Origin: CAYRGG01 sp964423745 | Lineage (GTDB): Bacteria; Pseudomonadota; Gammaproteobacteria; Competibacterales; Competibacteraceae | Direction of reading: 5' to 3' | Assembly: GCA_964423745.1 (NCBI GenBank) | Contig: CAYRGG010000001.1 | Location: forward strand, 124,001-188,000 | Length of the DNA stretch: 64,000 nucleotides | In this document: piece after piece, positions 55,598-63,945 of the stretch | How the letters are laid out: each line of letters begins with the position of its first letter | Numbering within the stretch: position 1 is the first letter of the stretch | Program-made: the position numbers and the translations under genes | The notes under the pieces: model-generated | What the model was told of the DNA's origin: nothing | The model's database searches: none | What the model saw: only the letters and a program-made list of their open reading frames with translations

Positions 55598-56596
55598 ATG
55601 CAGCCACGTTTACCTTGGCATCATAGCCTGTGGGAAAACCTACTTCGGTGTCAAAAAACCGCCCGCCTGCCCCATGCCCTTTTGTTAAAGGGGCCAGAGG
55701 GGCTTGGAAAAAGATATTTTGCTGAACAAGTGAGCCAAGCTTTTTTATGTCAAACCGTTGACCAGAGCAGCCTAGCCTGTGGGCAATGTCGAGCCTGTAT
55801 CCTCTATAAAGCAGGCAATCACCCGGACATTATTCGCCTTGAACCCGCAGAGAAAGGAACTTCCATCAAGGTAGAGCAGATTCGTGCATTAAGCCGTTTT
55901 TTAGACCATACCAGTCATCGGGGTGGTTATAAAATCGCCCTGGTTAACCCCGCTGAAGCTATGAATTTGAATGCTGCCAACAGCCTTTTGAAAACCTTAG
56001 AAGAACCGCCGCCATCCAGTTTTCTGCTATTAGTGACAGCCAACCCTTCTCAGTTGCCCGCCACCCTACGCAGCCGTTGTCAGGGGTTAACATTTCGCAC
56101 CCCCTCACTAGAACAAGCGCTGGCCTGGTTAACACCGCAGCTAAAAGGCCAACATGACGACCCGCGATTGCTACTTAGTCTAAGTGGCGGTGCGCCCATG
56201 AAAGCCTTAGCTTATGCCCAGAATGATCACATTAAAATCCGCCAAAGGGTTTTTCAAAACTATTATCATGTTGTCAGTGGCCAAGCCGATCCCGTTGACA
56301 TGGCAGAGCTATGGCACAAAAACCATGATATTCGTGAAATATGTTTGTGGCTAATCAGTTGGCATAGGGATATGATTCGGCTTAAGATGGTCGACAATCC
56401 ACCTTATTTAGTGAATCGAGATCTACAATCCATTTTATATCAGTTGGCTAAAGCACTACCCATGGAGACTTTGTTTCAGTATTTGGATGATGTACTTCGA
56501 ATGTACACTTTATGCGCTACCCAGGTGCAACCGCAACTGATGGTGGAAGCGTTTCTTAGCCACTGCGTCAATGCATCGACGGTAGACCCTGTCTAG
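55598..56596 (+). CDS. holB: DNA polymerase III delta-prime subunit
   Basis: Clamp-loader subunit of 332 residues. The N-terminal AAA+ domain has LPHALLLKGPEGLGKRYFAE, a zinc module of four Cys (ACGQCRACIL plus an upstream Cys), SNSLLKTLEEPP-type sensor (AANSLLKTLEEPPPSSFLLL) and the TLRSRCQGL arginine region. The Walker A is near-canonical (GPEGLGKR). It follows tmk by 5 bases and precedes the PilZ gene by 19. Confidence 0.95.
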   Translation: MQPRLPWHHSLWENLLRCQKTARLPHALLLKGPEGLGKRYFAEQVSQAFLCQTVDQSSLACGQCRACILYKAGNHPDIIRLEPAEKGTSIKVEQIRALSRFLDHTSHRGGYKIALVNPAEAMNLNAANSLLKTLEEPPPSSFLLLVTANPSQLPATLRSRCQGLTFRTPSLEQALAWLTPQLKGQHDDPRLLLSLSGGAPMKALAYAQNDHIKIRQRVFQNYYHVVSGQADPVDMAELWHKNHDIREICLWLISWHRDMIRLKMVDNPPYLVNRDLQSILYQLAKALPMETLFQYLDDVLRMYTLCATQVQPQLMVEAFLSHCVNASTVDPV

Positions 56597-56615
56597 CAAG
56601 GAGAGGATTAAAAAA

Positions 56616-56957
56616 ATGCCACCGAAACAAGGCATGATGTCCCTGGCTGTTAAGGACAAAAAGGCGTTACTTGCCGCCTATATGCCCTACCTAAAAAACG
56701 GGGGAATTTTTGTTCCTACCGAAAAATCTTTTGAACTGGGCGACGAAGTTTTTTTGTTACTTAGCTTGATGGATGAACCGCAACGTTATCCGGTGACAGG
56801 CAAAGTCGTCTGGATAACCCCTAAAGGCGCTCTAGGCGGTCGTCGGGCTGGCATTGGCATCCAATTCAGTGGCGTTGATGGCAGTAATGTGCAGAAAAAA
56901 ATCGAAACCTATTTAGCGGGCGCCCTGCAATCCGATTACCCCACCGATACCATGTGA
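56616..56957 (+). CDS. PilZ domain protein
   Basis: A 113-residue single-domain protein of the type found between holB and tatD, related to the type IV pilus assembly protein PilZ. Conserved segments are MPYLKNGGIFVPTEKSFELG, VTGKVVWITPKG and RRAGIGIQFSG. Canonical c-di-GMP-binding RxxxR and D/NxSxxG motifs are not clear, as in P. aeruginosa PilZ, so it may act in twitching by protein contact. It has an AAGGAG Shine-Dalgarno. The next gene overlaps its end. Confidence 0.9.
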   Translation: MPPKQGMMSLAVKDKKALLAAYMPYLKNGGIFVPTEKSFELGDEVFLLLSLMDEPQRYPVTGKVVWITPKGALGGRRAGIGIQFSGVDGSNVQKKIETYLAGALQSDYPTDTM

Positions 56958-57739
56958 TGATGTTTGTCGATTCCCATTGCCACCTGGACCGTCTTGATCT
57001 TACTCCCTTTGACGGACAGCTTAGTAAGGCCCTAGCAACGGCCAAAGACAATAGCGTAACCCATTTTCTCTGTGTATCCATTGATCTTGACAGTTGGCCT
57101 GCCATGTACCGTCAGGTAGCGGATTACCCGCAAGTGGCTATTTCTGTGGGCGTACATCCCAGCACATCGAAAAATTATCTGGCTAGTGTTGCAGAACTGA
57201 CTGAGTTGGCCAAAGACCCGAGAGTCGTGGCCATCGGCGAAACGGGTTTAGATTATTTCCACGGCAAAGATCCCCAAGCCAGGGAGCGCCAAGAAACCAG
57301 CTTTCGCACCCATATTGCCGCCGCTAAACAGGTCAATAAACCTCTTATCATTCATGCCCGGGAAGCTCGCGAGGCCACCCTGCAGATTTTGAGTGAAGAA
57401 GGCGCCGACCAGGTGGGGGGTGTATTCCATTGTTTTACCGAGGACTGGCCTACTGCTGAACGAGCTTTAGCATTAAATTTCTATATCTCTTTCTCAGGTA
57501 TTGTGACCTTTCGCAATGCTCAGCAGATTAAAGAGGTCGCCCAGCGTGTACCCGCTAATCGGATGCTCATCGAGACGGACTCACCCTACTTAGCGCCAGT
57601 CCCCTACCGGGGTAAATCCAATCAGCCAGCCTGGGTGCGGCATGTGGCTGAATGTGTCGCTGAATTGCGCAATGAACCTTTGCCTCAGGTGGCACAAACC
57701 ACTTCAGCGAATTTTTTTGACCTATTTGGATATCGATGA
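56957..57739 (+). CDS. TatD-family metal-dependent hydrolase
   Basis: About 260 residues, a TIM-barrel metal hydrolase with DNase/exonuclease activity in studied members. Metal-ligand motifs are visible: DSHCHLDRL, AIGETGLDYF, LIIHAREA, VFHCFTEDW and LIETDSPYLAPVPYRG. A GTG at 56954 is in frame, but ATG 56957 or 56960 is more likely; the start overlaps the PilZ stop. The stop overlaps the Nudix start (ATGA). Confidence 0.94.
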   Translation: MMFVDSHCHLDRLDLTPFDGQLSKALATAKDNSVTHFLCVSIDLDSWPAMYRQVADYPQVAISVGVHPSTSKNYLASVAELTELAKDPRVVAIGETGLDYFHGKDPQARERQETSFRTHIAAAKQVNKPLIIHAREAREATLQILSEEGADQVGGVFHCFTEDWPTAERALALNFYISFSGIVTFRNAQQIKEVAQRVPANRMLIETDSPYLAPVPYRGKSNQPAWVRHVAECVAELRNEPLPQVAQTTSANFFDLFGYR

Positions 57740-58353
57740 TGGTGTCCGCTTTTTCGTTGCAGGAACGGATTCGCCGCTGTCTATCCACCCCACCTGGCGA
57801 AGATAAGCTGACTGGTGATTTTGCCGTAGCCGGATGGCCGCGAGAAGAACGCGCACTGTTGCCCGCTGCCGTATTAATTCCTCTAGTGCAACGGCCAACG
57901 GGTCTTACTGTGCTACTTACCCAACGCACCGATCATCTTATTCATCACGGCGGGCAAATCAGCTTTCCCGGTGGCCGAGTTGAACACCACGACGCCAACC
58001 CCATTGAAACAGCCCTACGGGAAACCGAGGAAGAAATTGGCTTACACCGGCGTCATGTGGACGTTGTTGGATTACTCGATACATATCAAACCATTACAGG
58101 CTTTCTTATTACGCCAGTGGTGAGTTTTATTGAGCCGGCATTTCAACTTGATCCAGATCCTTTTGAGGTGGCGGATGTCTTTGAAGTCCCCTTCAGTTTC
58201 ACCCTCGATGCCCGCAATCACCAGTATCGTGAGAAACTCTATAAAGGCCATCACCGGGGGTTTTATGTGATTCCCTACGAAAACCGCTATATTTGGGGGG
58301 CTACTGCTGCCATGTTAGTGCATTTTGCCCATAAACTAGAACAGTGCGATTAA
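57736..58353 (+). CDS. Nudix hydrolase, CoA pyrophosphatase type
   Basis: A 205-residue Nudix protein. The combined signature HHGGQISFPGGR followed by the Nudix box (TALRETEEEIGL) marks the CoA-diphosphatase subfamily (NudL/YeaB), which cleaves CoA and derivatives at the diphosphate. It is the last gene of the tmk run, overlapping tatD by four bases. The stop is 5 bases from the end of the convergent DUF1622 gene. Confidence 0.92.
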   Translation: MMVSAFSLQERIRRCLSTPPGEDKLTGDFAVAGWPREERALLPAAVLIPLVQRPTGLTVLLTQRTDHLIHHGGQISFPGGRVEHHDANPIETALRETEEEIGLHRRHVDVVGLLDTYQTITGFLITPVVSFIEPAFQLDPDPFEVADVFEVPFSFTLDARNHQYREKLYKGHHRGFYVIPYENRYIWGATAAMLVHFAHKLEQCD

Positions 58354-58358
58354 ACCAT

Positions 58359-58727
58359 TTATTTATTTATGGACGCTTTATCTTTCTCCTGCCAAGGCCA
58401 GTGACCGTTTAACTCCACATTGAGAGTAAAGCTGAGAAACGTTCGAATTAGCACAACGACGGTCAAGACACCCACAGTCTTAAAGGTTAATTCCACAGCA
58501 ACGGTATGAATAATATCGGCCGCTACCAGAAACTCCAGACCAAGCAGAATGCCACGCCCTAGCGCTCGGCGAGTTCTGCGGAACACCACTTCGGTTTCAA
58601 TGTCTTTGAATAGTTGTACGAACCCATATAGCAGTGAGTAAAGGGCGAACACCACAATTAAACCGATACCGACCCCTTCAATAATCACTGCACACCATTC
58701 CGCGACCGGTTTTATTGACTCAGACAT
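58359..58727 (-). CDS. DUF1622-family membrane protein
   Basis: A 122-residue inner-membrane protein with three hydrophobic helices (IIEGVGIGLIVVFALYSLLY, GILLGLEFLVAADIIHTVAV, VGVLTVVVLIRTFLSFTL). The LGLEFLVAADII and LIRTFLSFTLNVE patterns match DUF1622. Function unknown. It diverges from the DUF6940-like gene, with an inverted repeat between them at 58749. Confidence 0.87.
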   Translation of the reverse strand: MSESIKPVAEWCAVIIEGVGIGLIVVFALYSLLYGFVQLFKDIETEVVFRRTRRALGRGILLGLEFLVAADIIHTVAVELTFKTVGVLTVVVLIRTFLSFTLNVELNGHWPWQEKDKASINK

Positions 58728-58748
58728 AGGGACACCATAAACATGGTA

Positions 58749-58780
58749 ATGTTATAAAGCCTGTTCAAGCCCTATAACAT
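58749..58780. promoter_or_regulatory. Inverted repeat between divergent small genes
   Basis: Perfect 8-base arms ATGTTATA and TATAACAT, extendable outwards, are spaced by 16 bases in the 124-base divergent intergenic region. The spacing suits a dimeric repressor site or a hairpin. No regulator gene is beside it. Confidence 0.4.
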
Positions 58781-58851
58781 GTTAACGTAGACTTTGACCC
58801 AGAGTCACGAAACACCTTGTTTTAACATTAGCTCTTTAAAGTTGAATCGAT

Positions 58852-59442
58852 ATGTGGGATGTAGACATTGAGGTTTTAGAATCTGGCAGAACGCGTAAAT
58901 TATCCATCCGGCATAAAGAGAAGCTATTGAGTTATGTGCAAACATTAGACTATTGGCAGCACGACAACGAGTTTCGAACATTTTTTATCGATCTTTTAGC
59001 TAAGGCGCCATTCTCTGCGTATTTTTGGGAAACGCCACCGGTGACTACCGCCACCGCCCAGCGGCCGTTTGAGTTTGTACTGGTGGACAGTCCGTCGCTG
59101 GCAGATGTGCAATCTGATCCCAGGGATTTTGAAACCCATTTCGCCTCTGTGGAAGCCTCCGCAGAGACTGCAACCTTTTTGAATCTGGGTAAAGACGCTT
59201 TACTTGTCGTACCCTGCCCTCGCGCATCCCTATCCGCCTATCCGCATCTTGCGGCGTTCTCTCGGCTGGCGCCTGCGTCTCAACAGCAAGCCCTGTGGTC
59301 TTCGGTTGGAGCAGCTATGGAGGAGCGGCTCAGCCTAAGCCCACTTTGGCTCAGCACATCCGGGCTAGGTGTTTCCTGGTTGCATGTCCGACTGGATAGC
59401 CGACCAAAGTATTATACGTTTGCACCTTATCGGCATGCCTAA
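58852..59442 (+). CDS. DUF6940-like conserved protein
   Basis: A 196-residue soluble protein. Family-like stretches are FRTFFIDLLAKAPFSAYFWE, PFEFVLVDSPSLA, LVVPCPRASLSAYPHLAAF and LSTSGLGVSWLHVRLDSRPK. No catalytic motif or binding site is recognised and the function is unknown. The family occurs in scattered bacteria including cyanobacteria and sulfur oxidisers (from memory). Confidence 0.75.
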   Translation: MWDVDIEVLESGRTRKLSIRHKEKLLSYVQTLDYWQHDNEFRTFFIDLLAKAPFSAYFWETPPVTTATAQRPFEFVLVDSPSLADVQSDPRDFETHFASVEASAETATFLNLGKDALLVVPCPRASLSAYPHLAAFSRLAPASQQQALWSSVGAAMEERLSLSPLWLSTSGLGVSWLHVRLDSRPKYYTFAPYRHA

Positions 59443-59485
59443 TCACCATCATTCTTACAAAAGCATTCATTTAGGATGGCTTGAA

Positions 59486-59983
59486 TCACGCCTTATTAGA
59501 TGGCAACTTCAGCTCAATGGGGTTAGGAAAATTGGGAAATAAGCGGGATTGATTTATTTCGCCTGCTGCATTAAAGAAGATCACATTCCCATTTTCATCG
59601 CACACCCAAAATTCTTCTGCCCCTTTGGCAAAATAAAGTTCTTTTTTCTCTACCATCTCTTCCTTCTTGTTAGATGGAGAACGTATTTCTATGCAAAGCT
59701 CAGGGGCTCTATTGTAGGGGGTTAATAATTCGTTCTGAGCAAAGAATTCATCTGAACCCCAAATCACATCAGCAACTTTTACACCCTTAGCCGTTTGTAC
59801 AGAACACTCTGTTAAGAGAATGCCATCGCCTCTGGCATTGCGAAGTAGTAAAACAAGGGCGGTTTGAATAAATCCATGAAGGTTGGAAGCAGGACTCAAG
59901 ATAACATTACCCCACTCATTCAGCTCAATTTTGAAGGGCAAATTTTGCAAGGAAGGATGTTCAATTACTTCTTGCCATTTCAT
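59486..59983 (-). CDS. Uma2-family putative endonuclease
   Basis: A 165-residue PD-(D/E)XK-fold protein. Core residues are in KVADVIWGSDEFF (Asp), PELCIEIRSPSNKKEEM (Glu-x-Arg in place of the common Glu-x-Lys) and ELYFAKGAEEFWVCDENGN. It is shorter than the gene at 28957 and clearly not a recent copy of it. Function unknown; possibly mobile. Confidence 0.85.
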   Translation of the reverse strand: MKWQEVIEHPSLQNLPFKIELNEWGNVILSPASNLHGFIQTALVLLLRNARGDGILLTECSVQTAKGVKVADVIWGSDEFFAQNELLTPYNRAPELCIEIRSPSNKKEEMVEKKELYFAKGAEEFWVCDENGNVIFFNAAGEINQSRLFPNFPNPIELKLPSNKA

Positions 59984-60033
59984 TACGATACATTCTCTTG
60001 GTAATTCATTAGAAAATAATCAAAAGATGGTTG

Positions 60034-60555
60034 TTACGCCAACACAAGATTATGCCCGCCAAGAAACAACACCCACAACAAAACAGTCAACCAATGAATG
60101 GCAATAGGCCACCACAACGATTTTGAGTAAATATAAGACAAACTACAAATGAGTCCCAAGCAAAAGACGATAAACAAAAAACTGGGATTGAGGAAAATCT
60201 CTCGGGCAACAGGGTTAATGGTCAACGCCCCAAGGGGATGCCATAAAATAAAGACTGATGTACTTAAAAGCGTATAAAAGACAACATGCCCAAAACCTTT
60301 TTCTTTTGTGTTATTGGGAATTAAAACACCCCGAAAAAAAGCTTCTTCAAGTATGGATGGAAATATCAATAACCATAGCGGCAGTAAAAACACAAATTTT
60401 GATTCCACCAGACCTACTTCAAAAAGATTCGCAGCAAACCCTGTTATCAATGCTATAACGCCATACGCTATCGTCAACATAAACGAAAGCATAAAAGCCT
60501 CACGGGGCAGGGTTTGCAAACCCACCAGTAAATTATCTTTTAAATACGAACCCAT
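60034..60555 (-). CDS. CPBP-family intramembrane metalloprotease
   Basis: A 173-residue membrane protein with five or so helices. The CPBP/Abi motifs are present: EEAFFRG (motif 1), FILWHPLGAL (motif 2, His) and PIAIHWLTVLLW (motif 3, His). Family members cleave prenylated proteins or act in bacteriocin self-immunity; the target here is unknown. It is slightly short, so the first helix of longer members may be missing. Confidence 0.85.
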   Translation of the reverse strand: MGSYLKDNLLVGLQTLPREAFMLSFMLTIAYGVIALITGFAANLFEVGLVESKFVFLLPLWLLIFPSILEEAFFRGVLIPNNTKEKGFGHVVFYTLLSTSVFILWHPLGALTINPVAREIFLNPSFLFIVFCLGLICSLSYIYSKSLWWPIAIHWLTVLLWVLFLGGHNLVLA

Positions 60556-60572
60556 TTTCTATCCTTGTATAG

Positions 60573-62092
60573 CTATCCCGATCGCCGCCTACGACTGCGC
60601 AACACAGCCTTTTCCAATTCAACGACAAACAGCACTGTGGCTGCAACTAGGATGATTCGCAGCCAGGCAACGGGATCTAGCGCCCGGGTGTCAAACAGAA
60701 ACTGTAAGGGGGGCGCATAGGTAAACACCAGCTGAAAAACCATGACCACAGCCACCGAGATCAACACCGGTCGGCTACCAAAAAGGCCCTGCCAGTTTAA
60801 AACCGACCCTTGCAGATAACGGGTATTAAAAAGATAGAACACTTCAAACATCACCAAGGTATTCACGGCCACCGTGCGGGCCAGCTCAATATCGGCACCA
60901 CGATCCCGCTCCCACAAAAACAGCCCGAAGGTGCCAATTACGAGTACTCCAGCTACCAGTACAATGCGCCAGATAAGAAATCCGGACAAGATGGGCTCCC
61001 GTGGCCGTCGCGGTGGGCGTGACATAACGCCGCGCTCGGTGGGCTCGAAGGCCAGAGCTAGCGCCAGAGTCACCGCCGTGATCATGTTTACCCAAAGAAT
61101 CTGCACAGGTGTGATGGGTAGTAGCTGACCCATGAGGATAGCGGCGATGATAATCAGCGCCTCGCCACCGTTGGTAGGTAAAACAAAGGTAATGGCTTTT
61201 TTCAAATTATCGTAAACGGTACGACCTTCTTCGACGGCGTAGGCGATGGAAGCAAAGTTGTCATCGGCCAATACCATCTCCGCCGCTTCTTTGGCCACCT
61301 CGGTACCTTTCAGACCCATGGCTATCCCCACATCGGCCCGTTTAAGGGCCGGAGCGTCGTTAACGCCATCGCCGGTCATGGCGACCACCCAGCCGTTCGC
61401 TTGCAGCGCTTGTACGAGACGCAACTTATGCTCGGGACTCGTGCGGGCAAACACATTGATGCGAGCGACGTTTTCCTGCAGTTGGGCGTCGCTCAAGCTG
61501 TCGATGTGCTGGCCTGTGATAGCGCCAGCCCCTGTCTGAAGACCTAACTGGCCACCGATAGCCAGGGCGGTCCCCACATGGTCGCCAGTGATCATTTTCA
61601 CCCGGATGCCGGCTTCCTGACATTGACTAACGGCGGCGATGGCCTCTTGGCGAGGCGGATCAGCAAGCCCAAATAGGCCAATCAGCGTTAACCTTTGCTC
61701 CACGTCTTTGAACTGCAGCTCGCGGTGGTCACTGGTGGTCTTCAGCTCGGCCAGCGCCAATACCCGTTCGCCACGGGCTGCCAATTCATCGATGCGTTCA
61801 CTCCAATACGCCTGATCCAACCCTTCGTCCTGGGGAAAACCATGCTGACTATTGCCGCCACTAACAAAAGATAAATCAAAACGTTGTTGAACTGGGTTAA
61901 GAAACGTAACCAAGGGCTACGCGCCTGCGGCGGGCGCAAACGGTTGAGTCCAAATCGCTTGAGCCGCTGCTCGGCTTCCATGCTCGTCAAGCCTTGCAGA
62001 CTACTGCTTACCTTTTCAAGGGTTACAGCCACTGACAAGCTATACCAGTCGCCCTCCACTTTTGGGTAGTCTTGATGCATATCATTGCGCAT
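60573..62092 (-). pseudogene. Cation P-type ATPase with large internal deletion and frame change
   Basis: Two overlapping frames together form the ends of one SERCA-like pump. The first frame (62092-61742) supplies the N-terminus (GLTSMEAEQRLKRFGLNRLR, then FNNVLIYLLLVAA). The second (to 60573) continues from the nucleotide domain (GLDQAYWSERIDELAARGER) through MTGDGVNDAPALKRADVGIA to the last helices. About 390 codons are missing, including the actuator domain and the phosphorylated DKTGT. The joint is near 61855-61885, where the reading frame also shifts. It cannot pump ions. The C-terminal part has few further defects, so the loss looks recent. Confidence 0.85.
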
Positions 62093-62302
62093 GATTTGAA
62101 AACGGTAAGAAAAAAGGTTTACACAGCGTCTAAATAGTTACACATAAACATCAATCAATGATAATAACTTAAAATCACCACCGACGAAGATAGGAATAGA
62201 ATTAATGCTTCCAGCCTCGGTCTTGCACTGGGCAGAGGTTTCCAACTGGCCCTCAATGCAACGTGATGACCTGCGCATAACTCAAGTTTCTAGGAGATCA
62301 TT

Positions 62303-62995
62303 TTGACAAACTATAATTCACCCGTTTTCGAATTACTGCGTACCCAAACCAGTGAAACTTGGCGCACCTATGTCGAACATGAGTCCCTCAAAACAATGGG
62401 TGATGGCACACTACCTCGGGCAGCCTTTCTCCACTATTTAAAACAAGATTACCTTTTTCTTATACACTTTGCCCGCGCCTGGGCATTAGCCGTTTTTAAG
62501 TCTGATCGGATTGATGAAATGCGCACTGCCGCTATGACAGTTCATGCCCTTATTCATGACGAAATGCAGCTTCATATTGAAACCTGCGCCGCCGAAGGCA
62601 TCACGGAGGTTACCCTAGCGGCAACTGCGGAAGAACCTAAGAACTTAGCTTACACGCGCTTTGTCATGGACATGGGGATGCGGGGCGATCTATTGGATCT
62701 GTTAGTGGCCTTATCACCCTGTGTCTTTGGCTACGGTGATATCGGAACGCGCTTAGCTGGGGAAACCGATGGTCTACCCGCTGATCATCCCTACAAAAAA
62801 TGGATAGAAACCTACTCAGGCTCCGATTATCAGACGGTTTGCGTTGATGTTGGCGCATTATTAGAAAATGTTGTGAAACGACTCATTGGCCCAGAAGCCA
62901 TGCGGTCATCACGCTGGCCAGATCTATTACACACCTTCGAGAGCGCTTCGCGCTTGGAAGCCGCTTTTTGGAGCATGGGTTTACGTGGCGCATAG
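62303..62995 (+). CDS. tenA: TenA-family thiaminase II / aminopyrimidine aminohydrolase
   Basis: A 230-residue all-helical protein that hydrolyses aminopyrimidine breakdown products of thiamine for salvage. Signatures are FLHYLKQDYLFLIHFARAWA, LIHDEMQLH, the catalytic Cys in LSPCVFGYGDIG and a C-terminal Glu (RLEAAFWSMGL). The Cys puts it in the TenA_C class. It starts with TTG at 62303, supported by AGGAG seven bases upstream. No other thiamine gene or TPP riboswitch is next to it. Confidence 0.92.
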   Translation: MTNYNSPVFELLRTQTSETWRTYVEHESLKTMGDGTLPRAAFLHYLKQDYLFLIHFARAWALAVFKSDRIDEMRTAAMTVHALIHDEMQLHIETCAAEGITEVTLAATAEEPKNLAYTRFVMDMGMRGDLLDLLVALSPCVFGYGDIGTRLAGETDGLPADHPYKKWIETYSGSDYQTVCVDVGALLENVVKRLIGPEAMRSSRWPDLLHTFESASRLEAAFWSMGLRGA

Positions 62996-63065
62996 GGGCA
63001 TTGATTGAAGTTAAAGCTTGCAGCAAAACCTTAGCGGCACAATAATAGGCTTACTTTTGAGCTTA

Positions 63066-63255
63066 CTAAAGAATACCTGCTGCTGCTTTCTTATTTGATA
63101 AGTTTAATAACTTGCCTTGAATAGACTCTAGTATATTATCCCTAATATAGGAACTCGCATTAATAATCTCTACACCAATTAATTCGCCTTTGTCATTCAA
63201 TTTAGCCTTACAGCGCACCGGGTAAAGACGACACAATGCAAAACCAGACCCTCCC
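63066..63255 (-). pseudogene. Remnant of a DUF2283-like gene
   Basis: Reading the minus strand from about 63255 to the TAG at 63066 gives an open stretch including KLNDKGELIGVEIINASSYI. It matches the conserved DUF2283 tail (G-x-L-V/I-G-I/V-E-I-x-x-A-S). There is no ATG, and an in-frame stop lies just upstream, so only the 3' part is left. Family members are small proteins often linked to toxin-antitoxin loci. Confidence 0.45.
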
Positions 63256-63288
63256 TTTCTTAGGCTTTCTTAACCGGTTAGTTTGATC

Positions 63289-63295
63289 GTTAGGC
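63289..63295 (+). other. Core-site GTTAGGC at the left edge of a cassette-like unit
   Basis: GTTAGGC is the usual core recombination site at the 3' end of integron attC sites. Here it is preceded by GTTTGATC, which could be the adjacent inner arm, and is followed 28 bases later by the toxin start. A complete upstream attC partner was not found. Confidence 0.4.
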
Positions 63296-63323
63296 AGTCA
63301 CCTATGAACGCAAATGCACAAAA

Positions 63324-63788
63324 ATGAAACAAAGAATTTATACAGATACCTCTGTCATTGGTGGCTGTTTTGATAAAGAGTTTGAATCTGCTTCATGTCA
63401 GTTTATTGAGAGCGTTAAGGCAGGTGAGGCAGTCATTGTCGTTTCAGATTTAACGCTTCTAGAGCTTGAATTGGCGCCTATGAAATTAAAGGAAATTCTA
63501 AGGGAGATTCCAAACAACGATAAAGAGTACGTAGAATTTCAGGAAGAAGCGAGGGAACTTGCAAAGTTTTATATCGCTGAAGGTATTGTAGGCTCAAGTA
63601 GTCTTGTGGATGCTCAACACATAGCCATTGCAAAGGTCGCTCGTGTTGATGTGCTCGTGAGTTGGAATTTCAAGCACATCGTTAATCTTCAACGAATTCA
63701 TGGCTATAATTCTGTTAATCTTCGACAGGGTCATCCCTTGTTGGAAATTAGAACACCGCAAGAGGTAATCAGTTATGGAAACGAATGA
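63324..63788 (+). CDS. PIN-domain toxin (VapC-like)
   Basis: A 154-residue PIN-domain ribonuclease-like protein. Acidic metal ligands are in YTDTSVIGG (Asp), LTLLELELAP (Glu), SSSLVDAQHIAIA (Asp) and VSWNFKHIVN, a pattern of VapC-type toxins whose partner is encoded downstream. A small 56-residue gene overlaps its end. The pair lies between GTTAGGC and GCCTAAC, suggesting an integron cassette; toxin-antitoxin cassettes are common there. Confidence 0.87.
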   Translation: MKQRIYTDTSVIGGCFDKEFESASCQFIESVKAGEAVIVVSDLTLLELELAPMKLKEILREIPNNDKEYVEFQEEARELAKFYIAEGIVGSSSLVDAQHIAIAKVARVDVLVSWNFKHIVNLQRIHGYNSVNLRQGHPLLEIRTPQEVISYGNE

Positions 63789-63945
63789 AAAGCAGTTTGA
63801 TGCGGTGAAGATGATGCGCGAAATCCGCGATAAGCTCAGCCATGAGTTTGAAGGTATGAGCTTGGAAGAAGAAAAAGCATATATAAGAAAATATGCGAAT
63901 ACTCCTATCTCTCGGGAAGCTAAAGGAAAGAGACAAACTGCCTAA
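63775..63945 (+). CDS. Small probable antitoxin partner
   Basis: A 56-residue charged protein (MKMMREIRDKLSHEF-type start region, then EGMSLEEEKAYIRKYANT) overlapping the toxin gene by 14 bases in another frame. It is mainly helical with a basic tail (SREAKGKRQTA). The size, order and a Met/Glu-rich SLEEE motif match small proteins found after PIN toxins of this group. The stop codon lies within the GCCTAAC site. Confidence 0.7.
   Translation: METNEKQFDAVKMMREIRDKLSHEFEGMSLEEEKAYIRKYANTPISREAKGKRQTA

Noticed and set aside
62093..62302. TPP riboswitch before tenA
   Set aside because: No THI-box core (CTGAGA and ACCTGA-type motifs) was seen in the 210-base leader.
63170..63295. Complete attC site to the left of the toxin gene
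   Set aside because: Only the GTTAGGC end is convincing; the best upstream partner, GCCTTAC near 63203, has a mismatch and lies inside the DUF2283 remnant.
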